The translations under genes and the position numbers were made by a program. From Dromaius novaehollandiae (lineage: Eukaryota > Chordata > Aves > Casuariiformes > Dromaiidae): 64,000 bases of DNA. The notes beneath the pieces were generated by a model. The model was given only the letters and a program-made list of their open reading frames with translations. It had not been told where the DNA came from and searched no databases. This document shows, in pieces, positions 10,690 through 21,893 of the stretch (positions within the stretch are counted from its first letter, which is position 1; each line of letters begins with the position of its first letter). The stretch covers positions 41,453,835 through 41,517,834 of the forward strand of contig NC_088102.1 of assembly GCF_036370855.1 (NCBI RefSeq), given 5' to 3'.

Positions 10690-11560
10690 TGCTCTCACCC
10701 AGGGCTGCAGCCCACCCGGGGGGAGACACCGGGGGGACACAGCCGGCGGAAGCAGCGCTTGCTGCGGAAGAGCCCGCTCCGGCTCAGGCAGCCTCTCGGA
10801 CAGAGACGCCCGCCCGCGGGCAGCCAGCGCGGAGCACCAGCCCCGCCCGGCCCGGCGGAAGGGGCCGGGCGGCGCGGGGAGGCGGCAGCGGGCAGTCCCG
10901 CCCCGGCGGGGCGGTGCCAGTGTCGGCGCCATGTGGCGGGTCGCTGACCGCCTCCTGCGCCGCGCGGGTGCCCGGTGCTGGCAGAGGCAGCTCTCCCGGC
11001 CCGGCCCCGGCTCCCTGCGCTGCAGCCCCGTGCGGACCCCCGGGGCGGCAGCTGCCCGCTGCCTGTCCTCCATGGCCCCCGCCGTCCGCTTCTTGCCCGC
11101 CGCCCGCAGCCTCTTTGACGAGCCGGTGGCCATCACGGTGCAGGGCCTCAGCCCGCGGCAGCAGGTCACGCTGCGGACATCCTTGCAGGACGAGACAGGC
11201 GAGCTCTTCGAGGCCTGCGCCCGGTACCAGGCGGAGGACAACGGGGAGCTGGACCTGGCCCGCTGCCCCGCGCTGCCAGGGGGCAGTTTCTCCGGCCTGG
11301 AGCCCATGGGGCTGCTCTGGGCCCTGCAGCCCCAGAAGCCCTTCAGGCGGCTGGTGAAGCGGGACGTGCAGACGCCGCTGCGCCTGCTCCTGGAGGTGTT
11401 TGAGGGCCACGGTTCTCCCCCCGGGCAGCTCCTGGCCCAGGCCCAGCACGAGCGGGTGTTCCTGCGGGACGGGGTGCAGAGAGTCCCGGTGCGAGAGGGG
11501 AGGATCCGAGCGACGCTTTTCCTGCCTCCTGGTGAGTAGCGGTTGTCGCGCCGGGCTCCT
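10690..11560 (+). promoter_or_regulatory. CpG island promoter of ACOT copy B
   Basis: Very GC- and CpG-rich sequence that starts about 240 bp before the ATG and covers exon 1. It contains GC-box-like runs (CCCGCCCCGGCGGGGCGG at about 10895-10912) and no obvious TATA box near the start. The equivalent stretch before copy A is clearly less CpG-rich. Confidence 0.7.
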
Positions 11561-14500
11561 TCCTTCCCCGCGGGCGCCACCTCCTGCCATGGCCCCACCG
11601 CGGGGGTCCAGCCTGGGCCCGCGTTCCCGGGGTGCTCGGTGCCGGTTGGTCAGGCTGTGCCCCTTGTTACAACTCCGCCACTGCAGAGGGGAGCTCGGCC
11701 CCGTCCTCTCTGCATGCACCTTTCACGGGGCTGGAAGCTCTCCGGGGGGCCGCCCGCTCCCCAGTCCCTGAGCCTTGCCAGAGCCCTCCCCGGTTTCCGA
11801 GCTTCCCGCTGAGCCGGGAGCCGGCACTGGGTGCTGACCTCATCAATTACTCCTTCGGTCTGCTGGCCACCTTCCTCCACGTGTCGCCCAGCATCTGCGT
11901 TTGCCTCATAGGCGTATGTTCAACCTGGTGTCCAGTGTAAGGCCAAGGTCCTTGTGTTCAGCCTGGTGTCCAGCGTGAGGCCCAAGTCCTTTCCAGCAGG
12001 GCTGCTACTCGGGCAGTTGCTTCCCAGGGCTGGGGGCTATTTTGCCCCCAATCAATAACTTCACACTTCTCTATGTTGAACTCTGTGACATATTTGTTGG
12101 CCTAGTCCTAAGTTCATCAAGGTTTCTCTGGACTGAAGCTCTGCCATTCTTTGTATCTCTCAGTGCTCTCTTTAACTGAGTGTCATCTGCAAATTTGCTG
12201 AGGATGCCCCTTGTGCCACCATCCAGGCTGTTGATAAAAGTGTTAAGCAGTACATACCTCAGTTAACAACCCCAGAGGTAATTGCTTGCTCCTGACTGCC
12301 AGCTGGACATCAAACCATTGGTCACCCTTTGAGTTTTCAAATGGGAGTAGTGTGGGAGATGGTGTCAGATGTCTTTGAGTCACCTTCCCCCTTCTTCACT
12401 GTTTTCCAGGGGAGTCAGCTAGTAATTCCCTGAATAAGTTGAAGTTTGCTCTACTAGAGTCCTAACTCTCCTGCTTCCCTTTCCAGCCTTCCCCAGATTG
12501 AGAACTTGGTCATTTTGTAGTTGCTGCAGCCACGTTTGCCCCCCATTCTTCACCATGTGTGAACAGAAGGTCAAGTAGGGCATTGTACAGGCTTGCCCTT
12601 ACAGTATTTGTGCCAGAAAATTATCACTGGCAAGGTCTGTGAAGTTCCCAGATTGCCTGGCAAAAGCTTTGTTACCTCCTAGCAGTGATCCAGACTTCTG
12701 CTAGTTGTTTTTTGGAAGCATCATCTCCTGCCTGCTCTTGGTGTTGGGGGACTGTTACAGACCACCCCACATATCCCACCCTCCCCAGGCACATCTCTGG
12801 TTTCATGCCGGAGGTCTGTGCAGTCAAGGAGCTCCTCTGCATAGCACGTTTCTCCCTATCCTCCTTTGCCTGTCCCTGTACTTCTCCAGCAGCACCTCCG
12901 TAAACAGCTTATCCTTGTCCGTGACAGTGCTGCAATCACACCTACCATCCCAGACAGCCTCCGTGCTCCTGGTTGCTGTGTACTGTGGCTCCATGTGAAT
13001 TTCCAGTTCTTGTTTGTTGCCCAAACATCATCAACATCAATGTGGTTGTAACATTTTTGACCCAAACATGTTGCCCCGTTGTCTGTGCATTAGTGTGCAG
13101 ACACCTGAGAAAAGCCTCACCCTCCTTTGGAGCAGGAATGGGAAAGTCCCCTTCATGGCCTCCTCCTTTCCATGCTTCCTCACTAGTTTACAGCTCTTCC
13201 TCTCAGTTCTAGACTTCAGTCTCTGCCCCCTGATGAACCTCATTTATAGCTTCCCTCACCAGGTTACCAAGCCTGGTTGAAAATAGTTTCTTCCTGCTTA
13301 GTGCCAGAATAAACTGGCCATAGTACATTCACACTGAAGCTGAGAAGCTGGAACCATCCGAAGATGAGATTTTTGGGTCAGTCTTCTGAGGGATGCGCTG
13401 GGGAGAAACCTACTGGGTATTTTTGAAGGGAGCATAATACATTTTCATGACAATATAGATAGCTAGATGTGACTGCCAAGGGATCCCTTCCCTTCAAGCC
13501 ATATATTCCCTGATGCTAACTAAAACATTAGCTGGCTTGCTATTTTGTGCTATCTTGTTTAATCTTGAAGAAATTGAGCCATTTATTGAAAATTGACACA
13601 GAACTTAGGACCCTTAGTTCCAGTTCTGCTACTGCTGTTTGTTTTTCTCTTTTTAAAAGAGTCACATTCCCAGACCTGTGAATTTGAGGTATAAATGAAA
13701 AATTATGAATTAATGTGTTGTTATGTGGTGTCTTGCAGGAAATGGTCCTTTTCCAGGAATAATTGATATATATGGAACAGGAGGGGGGCTCCCTGAATAC
13801 AGGGCATGCCTGCTGGCCAACTACGGCTTCGCTGTGCTGGCTCTGGCTTACTACAGCTATGAAGATCTCCCCAAAGATATGAAGGAATTCCACCTGGAAT
13901 ATTTTGAAGAAGCCATAAACTATATGTTGCAACACAGACAGGTTGGCTTGTTCATTGACATCCTCCCACTAGAAGGAACTCTCATTAATCAGGTCCTGTC
14001 AGACTGCAGATGGGGCAGAGCCACTGTACTTAAAATAGCATCTCTGTTCAACCTGCCTTAAATAATTTGTTTCGTATCTCTTACTCCCATTATAATAGTT
14101 CTCTGGCAGTTATTCCAATTCTTTGAATTGGATTCCAATATTTGAACTGGCTGGGTAATACAGTAATGCCTGGGTCATATATTGGTAATTTCTGCTCCGT
14201 TCAACCCTGTGTCGTCACTAGGGAACCAGTTACTTCAGGCTTACCAAACTTCTAATGGGATTTTGGGGTTTATGCTTTGTAAAATGCCCTTGACAACTAA
14301 ATGCCCTTCTCAGCCATGTAACACATGATAAGCCTCTGTGATCCATGGCTCGAGGAAGTACACCAGTACACATTTCTCGCTGTATATTGGATAGGCTGCT
14401 ATAGTCAGTCCAAATGTTGGTATTTGGGGAATGTGGTTTCTAGTAGCTGCTGTGAGCTCAGGGAGCTTCTAAGTCTGCACCTTTTGTAAGAGAGCCCTGC

Positions 14501-16289
14501 TGTGTTCTGTATCAGCTTCCAGATAGCTGTTCATGACAATAACTAGGGCTGTGCAAGGAGAGCTCTACCTTTAACTAAATGGCATCCCCAGCCTCAGAAA
14601 GATGATTACTTTAAGGCCTTGGTTGCCTTTCAGTCACCCTTGCCCTAACTTCTGGTGCTACCCTTCTGTCCAAAAACTCCCCCAAATTGCTTTTTCTACC
14701 CTCTTTTCTTCTTCCTGCAAACAGCACCGCAGCCTCCCATTAACACTTCCACTAATACTCCCCACTATGTTCTTTATATGTTGCAAAGATCCAGCCATAT
14801 TTTTTAATTTCCCTCTTTCCGTGCTTCAGCTTACGCTGATGATAAGGTATCAAAGGTGTGAAATTTTGATGCTATCTTGGAGCCTCTTATCCTGAGGCTG
14901 TTTGGATAATGGAGCAATTGTGGTATTAGCTAACCTTCTTCAAGTGTCCGTAGAGGATTTCAGCCACCTGTAAAATCATTGAGCATTCCTACTCTAGTTA
15001 ATTTGCCCATGGAAAAGAAAAAGAAGCTAACCTAGACTATACTAACTCTGTAGGGTCTTACAGTTGGCTTAAAAGAGGTTTTTAATTGGTTAATTTTTTA
15101 AGATACATTTTAATGAGTAAGCTATCTCAAAATACTTATTTTTCAGTGTGAGTGAGACACCAAGCGTAATGAAGAAACGAGAGAGCAGCTGATAGAGAGT
15201 CCTGCCACCCTGTGTTAGGGTGCCACCTCCTAATAGGAAAATCAACAACAGTGTTTGAATATAAGAAATACCTTAGGATGTCTAAATGACAGTGTCATAG
15301 TCATTACTGATTTTGAACATTTTGCACTGAAAGAAAGCATTTGAAGAAGAGGCCTCCCCTCTTCCTTCCCTCCACTTTCCTGAGCTGCCTTATGAGCAAA
15401 ACGAATCTGGAGCTACCTGTCTGCATGGCTTTTTTGCAGACAGAGCTGTGCCCTCTGCATATGCTTCAGCACTGAGCCTGGTAGTTTTGTTAGGATGTTG
15501 CTGCAGTCTCAGCAGGGCTTATGATCATGAACCCAGCCCAGAGCTGTGCCAGTGTCCCCTTGATGCAGGCCCTGCACTTAGGATGTTAGGGGCCTACACC
15601 TGCGGTCAGGACAGAGGCTGCTGTTAAGACAGCAATGCTTTAAATGGTTCATTGCTTGTGGTTTCTCTTTCACTCCCCTCCAGGTTAAAGGTCCAGGAAT
15701 TGGGTTGCTTGGGATCTCCAAAGGGGGCGACCTGTGTGTCTCCATGGCCTCCTTCCTAAAGGGCATCGCTGCCACCGCCCTCATCAATGGCTCGGTGGCA
15801 AACGTGGGCGCCGTGCTGCGCTACAAGGATGTCACCATTCCACCCCTCGGCATCAACGCAAGCCGTATCAAGGTCAACAAGTCCGGGGTTGCGAATATCA
15901 TCAACGTCCTGAACAACCCGTTAGAAGGGCCAGACCGCCAGAGCTTCATCCCCTTGGAGAAGGCCGAGTGTCCCTTCTTGTTCATTGTTGGCCAGGATGA
16001 TCACAACTGGAGGAGCGAATTCTTTGCAGTTGAGGGGAGCAAACGTTTGCAAGCTCATGGGAAGGAAAAGCCTGAGATAATCTGTTACCCTGGGGCAGGG
16101 CACTATATTGAACCCCCCTTTTTCCCAATGTGTGCAGCCTCGATACACATGCTAGTCGGCAAGCTGGTGGTGTGGGGAGGGGAGCCCAAGGCGCACTGTG
16201 AGGCACAGGTGGATGCTTGGCGGCAGATCCAAGCCTTTTTCCACAAACACCTCGCTGGCACGCTCTCTGGGACATCCAGTAAGCTGTGA
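10931..16289 (+). CDS. ACOT copy B: acyl-CoA thioesterase with peroxisomal SKL tail
   Basis: Predicted 469-aa thioesterase, the most conventional member of the cluster. The coding exons are 10931-11531, 13739-13941 and 15684-16289; splice phases match copies A and C. The N-terminal thioesterase/BAAT domain (about 60-185) has [11 protein letters not shown], as remembered for mammalian ACOT2. The C-terminal hydrolase has GISKGG (Ser280), GQDDH (Asp374) and GAGH (His408), followed by YIEPP and WGGEPKAH. The last residues are SSKL, a classical PTS1. The first 47 residues are Arg/Ser-rich and nearly acid-free (one Asp), suiting a mitochondrial presequence. Met48 (11072) would give a 422-aa form without it, so dual targeting is plausible. 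The first ATG has G at -3 but T at +4, which could permit leaky scanning; this is inference. A CpG island covers the start. Confidence 0.95.
11890..12780 (-). mobile_element. CR1 LINE fragment (ORF2 region), decayed
   Basis: The plus strand contains tgtcatctgcaaatttgctg at about 12181-12200, the complement of the reverse transcriptase FADDT block of avian CR1. It is followed by the familiar downstream phrases on the pair of ccatccaggctgttgataaa and cagttaacaaccccagagg. The part beyond about 12420 fits the upstream part of ORF2, with less certainty. Several stops and indels break the frame, so this is an old non-autonomous relic. Borders are approximate. Confidence 0.75.
13042..13066. repeat. 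25-nt word shared with 16616-16640
   Basis: Exact direct repeat, beginning gtggttgtaacatttttgac, in copy B intron 1. The second copy is about 330 nt after the copy B stop codon. Similarity drops off within a few bases on each side. Confidence 0.8.
13942..15683 (+). other. ACOT copy B intron 2
   Basis: Starts GTTGGC and ends CCTCCAG before the exon carrying the catalytic Ser. I see no gene or recognisable repeat inside; the open frame at 14602-14895 has no family features. Confidence 0.75.
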
Positions 16290-16860
16290 TGTGCATTAGG
16301 TTATTTTTCAGACGAAGGGGCTGGTGTTTCACGTTTGTTTTGTTCAATGACTCCGAATGAGAACAAAGAATAACTACAAATAAGTCAGGTTTCTCTGGAG
16401 GCGAGTGTGCCCCCTGGCACTGCCCCCTGTGCAGCTGCTTCTCCCAGAGCCGGGCTGTGGGGCCGGCACCACAGCCCCTCAGCCGGGTGCGAAGGGGGCA
16501 GCAAGGCCATGGTGGCGGCGGCGCGTCGTCATGTCCCTGCCACCCCGTGCCGCGAGGGGCTCCCAGCTTAATTTCTGCCCCTGTCCCCTTGCCCGCTCCT
16601 TGAGGACCAGCTGGGGTGGTTGTAACATTTTTGACCCAAATATTTGTTTGAAAGAGAAAGCACTGGATGTCACTAGTGAGGTGAATTTGCCCTGTTGACT
16701 GGGAAAAAAAAAGTACAAATTTGTGCCTTACTAATCCGACCGGAGCGGGTGTAGTTGATCAGCCTGGCTTGTGTTTTATGTGAATTACGTTAGGCGCGTT
16801 TATGCATTATGTGTGCACTGTTTGGGGTTTTGTTTCTTTTTAACGGATTAAAATGAGACG
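16290..16860. other. Region between ACOT copies B and C
   Basis: Begins with the presumed copy B 3'UTR. A possible poly(A) signal ATTAAA occurs at about 16846. The second copy of the 25-nt word is at 16616-16640. The next CpG island begins at about 16870. Confidence 0.5.
16616..16640. repeat. 25-nt word shared with 13042-13066
   Basis: Second exact copy of the word in copy B intron 1, here in the 3' flank or 3'UTR of the same gene. Confidence 0.8.
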
Positions 16861-16869
16861 TTAACCGCT

Positions 16870-17720
16870 ACGAGCCCCTGGTGTCTCCGAGCCGCGCCGG
16901 CGGCGGTTGGGGCGGGAGGGAGGGCGGTTGGGGGACGGAGCGGGGGCGGTGGCTCTGCTGTCGATTGAGGCTGCCTGGGGGGGGGGGCAGGTGACCGCGC
17001 CGCCCGTTGTGGCCGTTGGGGAGGAGCGGGGCCGCGCTCGCCGCCTCGTCGCCATGTGGAGAGCCGCTGCCGCCGCCGCCGCCCTGGCGCGAGCCCTGTG
17101 CCGTGCCGCGCCGCCGCCGCCGCCCCCGCGGCGGGGGGCCGTGAGCCTGGCGGTGTCGCCCGCCGCCGGCCTGGCGGACGAGCGCGTGGAGACGCGCGTG
17201 GCGGGGCTGGGCCCGGGGCAGCCGGTGACGCTGAGGGCGGTGGCGGCGGACGAGCGCGGCTGCCTCTTCCAGTCGTGCGCGCACTACCGCGCCGACGGCC
17301 GCGGCGAGCTGCACCTGGGCACAGACGCCTCGCACGGCGGCGACTACACCGGCGTGGAGCCCATGGGGCTCTTCTGGAGCCTCGCCCCCGCCGGCATGGA
17401 GCGGCCCTACCAGCGGCTGCTGCCCCGCAGCACCGGCACCCCCATGCGGGTGGAGATGCTGGTGCACCAGGGCCACAGCCGGCCCGACGCCCTGCCCGGC
17501 CCGGTGATGGCCAAGGCCGAGGTGGAGCGGTGGTTCACGGCGCCCGGCGTGCGGCGGATCCGGCTCAAGGAGGGAGGCGTGCGGGGTTCCCTCTTCCTGC
17601 CGCCCGGTGAGTGCCCCGGCCCGGCCCGGCGGCGCCCGCCGCCTCCCCGCGCAACGCACAGCGGCGTTGGGGTTTTTTCCTGCCGGTTGGTACCGGAGGC
17701 CCGCGGAGAGGTGCCTTGTC
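16870..17720 (+). promoter_or_regulatory. CpG island promoter of ACOT copy C
   Basis: Dense CpG sequence from about 180 bp before the ATG through exon 1, with GC-box-like GGGGCGGGAGGGAGGGCGG at 16910-16928. No TATA box is evident. Confidence 0.7.
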
Positions 17721-20700
17721 GCGGGCGGCTGTCGCTGGACAGGCAGCAGCCGACTGAGAACAGGGGTTGTTGAATTTACCATGTCGCTGCTCCCTGTCTT
17801 GGGTTTTCTGACAGTTGTCCTGGGCTGCTAGAATAACTTGTATTCAGAGAAGCTGATGCATTTTCCTCATAGGAGGTTTTTACCCTGAGTGGGGCTGACC
17901 GCAAAAGGCATTTTGCCTCCCTGTGAAACACATGCCAATAAACAGCAGTGGAAGGAGGTTATAGAAAACATAAGTACACCACCACCTCTCTGTTACACTA
18001 GACCCAAAGCTAAGCGATAGTTTTGCTGCTGTGGTTGCTCAGTGGTTTTATAAATACAAAATAGATTTCTGGGGAAGTTCTGCCTGTGGCACCTGTGGGA
18101 TGGCTGTGCTCTATGAGGTGTGATGGCCTGATGGGCAGCTACTGTTGCTGTAGAATGAAACCTTGCACTGAATATTCAAGCCATGATTTAAACTCCTAAT
18201 TGTTAACCTGCTGGAACTGTCCTTATATTGTCTCTTACTTATAATGACTTGGTTCAGCAAAACATGGAAGCACCACTAGTTTTTATGGATCTAAGTCTTT
18301 CCAGTGAATGGTTTCCAAACCAATAGTGTTTTTATCCATTTAGATACAGATCCAAAGTCCACTGAAGAAAAAAACAACTGAGATTGAACTTTGTATTTTG
18401 GATGAAAAGTTTGGTCCACATTCTGGATTCTCCAACACTGAGACCCTGTTGTTTTGATGAATCCTGCCTTAGAGAGTGAGCTGAGTTTCTGCAGAGCTCA
18501 GTGGGAATCCAGCGATCTGCAACCTGGAGCTGCATTTGTCCGTTTAAAAAGTCCAGTGTTGTAATAGTAGTGTGGAAAAGTCTGGAATCATTGCTTAAAT
18601 GACACTAAAATCCTTCTCAGTGGAGTATCCAGTTACAACATTACCACTATGCTTTGTGTGCTTCAGGGAGGGAAAAATGTTAATATTGTTAAGGTAGGAA
18701 TCTCAGAGGTGAACTGCTCTCACTCACAGTGAGATGACATGAGTGGCTTTAATTATGTTTGCAATATAAAAGAGGTTTCTCATTTCAAACGTAAGAGTTA
18801 CAGTTTTTAGATTTTTTTTTAAGCAGTAGTAAAGTTGTCTAGCCCCGTTTAGCTTGTTTCTTAGTGTGCTGTGCAGAAACTGCACACGTGGACATGAGTA
18901 GGCACTCAGGAAGGCTGTCCAGGATCCTTGTAGAAGTTAAAGGTTGTCTTCATGAGAGATAAAAACACATTTTTGTTTGACTGTATTCTGATTATATGTT
19001 TTTGCTAGAAAACTTTCTATGTAGGCATGATAAATAATTAAATCCTTCCTTTTCTAGCCATCTAGGCTGACTGTTTTTAATTAAACATTTCTCTTGATCA
19101 GGGCATCATGATAAGAAATGTATCCAGACTGATTTTCTTCCCAGCAGAATATTAAACTTCTGGAAAAAAATTAGAACTGAAAGAAAAAGGAAAACATTAG
19201 GAAGTCAGAAAAGCACTGAAATATATATATATATATATTTTAAGTTATGAGGTTTCCACCATTTACTGTGTCTTGTCCAAAACTTTGTTTTCTCAAGTAC
19301 CTTGAAATGCCAGAGGTCTTTTCTTTAATTGTTGCACCTAGGTAACTTAGTGTTAATGCACTTCTGCACAAGTAGATCTCTTTTCTGCTAGATAGTTGTA
19401 GTGATCTGGATCTGAATGAGACAATGGTGACATCTGGTGGCCAGTCAAAAAAAGGAAAAAAAATTGGGGTCTTTATGGTTATAAGGATAGTATCCCCAAC
19501 CGCTTAGCTCAAAGTCTGCTACCATGGCAGACAGTTATATCACAACAAGACTTTGGCTGCAAAAGCATGTCCACTTAAAGTTGTGGGTTTGAATGTTTCT
19601 GCAGTTCAGTGGGACTGTTCATTTACATGTATATGTGTGTGTATATTTATATATCAGCCACAGACACCCCCACACCCACAGGGTTTCTTTACACCTGCAA
19701 TAGCAGTTCTGCTGCCAGCTGTTGCAGTGCTGATGCTGAGACAGAGCTAGTAAATCTAGCTAATTTCACCCAGGTGACTTCTTGCCGTGTTTTTCACAAT
19801 GCACTTTTTCCCACAGTTTGTGTAAGTCTTGCAGAATTATATCTGTGGGCTCAATGCAATTGCCTCTTTAGTAATGTGCTTATATTTTGCTAATTAAAGT
19901 TGTTTGTGGGAAAACATCTGATTTAGAGTATGATTGTTTCCAGGATGGGAAGTTAAGACTATTGAAAAACACATTTAAAACAGTTAAAAAAAAAAAAAAA
20001 AAAAGTTAACTGTTTACATATTTTACAGGAAGGTAAGGAGCTATTCCTGTTTTGAAATAGCCAAAGTAGGTTACAGCGCTAACTCTGTATTCTCCACTGT
20101 GGAAGTAGAAAAGTAATGAGTAGTGATAGAAAATGTGTTATGCCTGCTATATTTGCCTGTTCACTCTTCATTAGATACTTTGTAGTGTCCTATTTGATAA
20201 CTTTATTGTCCTCTCTACCTCTTTATTTAATATAGGGGATGGCCCCTTTCCAGGAGTGATTGACATGTACGGTGATGAAGGGGGTTTAGTTGAATTTAGA
20301 TCCAGCCTCCTGGCCACCCGTGGTTTTGCTGCTCTTTCTCTGCCTTACTTTGACTTTGAAGATCTGCCTAAGGTCATGAAAGAATTCAAACTCGAGTACT
20401 TCGAGGAGGCAGCTAGATTTCTACAGCGTCACCCGAAGGTGAGTGTAATGCGGGGTTCCTCTGAACAAGGAACTGGAGAGGATTCAGCAGCCATGCCCCA
20501 GTAGTATCAGTGATTTCTTTGGAGTGTCAGTTTCTGTTGAGCAGATTTTTGCCCAGTAATGGAAAAAGCATAGGTTTTACACAGGTGACTATGCTTATGA
20601 CTGCAGAGAGTGAATTTTTTTCCAGCACAAGCAGATATAAAACTGGTCATTAAATAAATTTATGCTGGAAACTAGAAGATTCCCGATTATTAGAACAGTG

Positions 20701-21893
20701 AAGTGCTGGAACAGCCTCCAAACAGGAGCAATGGTGATAAAGATGTACTACTTTAAAAATGGAAAGTAATTAGCTTATGAAAGGATGGTAGAAAACTGCT
20801 TAATAATCAGTAAGGGAATGGATTTGATGGCTTAAGAAGTTACTTTCAGTTTTACTTTCCAGACTGGAGAAGGACAAGACTAAATAATACTCACCTGATT
20901 CTCACATGTCATTTGTAAGATTACTTTACTTGCCTGAGATGTATATAGCAATTGACTATGTATATAGGAATTGGATTTCCTGCTACCTGTTCTGGAAAAA
21001 AGAGAAAGCATTTGGATCAAAATATGCAGTTGGGACTAGGTGAGGTCCAAGTGATTGTATCTTCTGTGCCTAGCGTAAATACTGTGTCTGTGTTATTTTA
21101 GCAGATTTAACATCTGTTGTTGTCCCTGAAAAATAAGACACTTAGAGGAAGGAGCCTGGCTCCAGGCTGTAGCGTTCCAACTGGTCACGTCAATGATTAA
21201 CATAACCTTTTTTGTATAACATAACTCTAGAGGCATTTAATGGCTAATCCTATTATAATGCATGCTTTCTGTATTCCTTTCTTCTTCTGTTCCCCTCTCC
21301 CACCGCCTTATCTGAAGGTGAAGGGGCCAGGAGTTGGAGTGATTGGGACTGGGAAAGGGGCAGAATTAGCACTCTCCATGATCACCTTCCTGCCAGAAGT
21401 AGTGGCTGCTGTTTGTATCTCCGGCTGTAGTTCGAACACAGTTGCAGACCTCCATTATGGTGAGATGACCCTGCCTGGGCTGCGTTTTGATATGAATAAG
21501 GTCAGTGTTTCTGACACTGGTGTATTTGACACTTTTGAAGCTCTGGATGACCCAATGAATCCTGCTAATTCCCCTTGCACAATCCCCATTGAAAAAGCCG
21601 AAGGTCACTTTCTCTTAGTGGTAGGAGAAGATGATCGTATGTGGAAGAGCTCCTTATATGCTGATCTGGCAATTGGGCGTCTGCGCCAGCATGGGAAAGA
21701 AAACTTTGAGCTCTTGAGTTATCCAGGAGCAGGCCACCGAATCGATCCTCCTTCTACTCCGTTTTGTCAGGTAGCTGTGGATCGTGTTCTGGGGGTACCT
21801 GTCCTGGGGGGCGGAGAGAGCAAAGCACATGCCCATGCACAGGAACACTCCTGGGGAAAGATTCAGGAGTTTCTGCGCTTGCATTTGGGCTGA
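17054..21893 (+). CDS. ACOT copy C: ACOT/BAAT family, catalytic Ser replaced by Gly
   Basis: Predicted 443-aa protein of the thioesterase/BAAT family. The coding exons are 17054-17606, 20236-20438 and 21318-21893; phases match copies A and B. The N-terminal domain contains [13 protein letters not shown], and the middle exon begins [13 protein letters not shown]. The nucleophile elbow reads [13 protein letters not shown] where copy B has [13 protein letters not shown], so the Ser position is Gly264. Asp358 (GEDDR) and His392 (GAGH) are kept with the normal 94 and 34 residue spacing. The reading frame is intact and splice sites are good, so this is not an ordinary pseudogene. C-terminal stretches ([22 protein letters not shown]) recall BAAT more than ACOT2, but BAAT has Cys as nucleophile. 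The N-terminus is an Arg/Ala-rich stretch with a proline run. The tail is HLG, with no PTS1. A CpG island covers the start. An inactive or re-purposed enzyme is inferred. Confidence 0.93.
17607..20235 (+). other. ACOT copy C intron 1
   Basis: Opens GTGAGTGC and ends AATATAG. It contains an (AT)9 run at 19221-19238 and a 19-nt A run at 19986-20004. No coding sequence is recognised. Confidence 0.75.
20439..21317 (+). other. ACOT copy C intron 2
   Basis: Opens GTGAGTGT and ends CTGAAG. The part at about 20690-20870 (gtgctggaacagcctcc and following) resembles the region of CR1 3' ends that reads ggaacaggctgccc, so a very old CR1 fragment is possible but weakly supported. Confidence 0.6.
20690..20870 (+). 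mobile_element. Possible ancient CR1 LINE fragment
   Basis: Only a short phrase (gtgctggaacagcctcc) and the loose arrangement downstream support this. Too diverged for a firm call by eye; it could be another ancient LINE such as L3. Confidence 0.3.

Larger units (their letters stand above)
11532..13738 (+). other. ACOT copy B intron 1
   Basis: Opens GTGAGTAG and ends TCTTGCAG. Much of it, about 11890-12780, looks like a decayed CR1 LINE in minus orientation. A 25-nt word at 13042-13066 recurs exactly at 16616-16640 downstream of the gene. Confidence 0.8.

Noticed and set aside
10564-11719. 344- and 311-codon minus-strand open frames across ACOT copy B exon 1
   Set aside because: Antisense shadows of a CpG-island exon; composition-driven and with no family features.
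16868-17782. 304-codon minus-strand open frame across ACOT copy C exon 1
   Set aside because: Antisense shadow of a GC-rich exon; low-complexity Ala/Gly/Arg/Pro.
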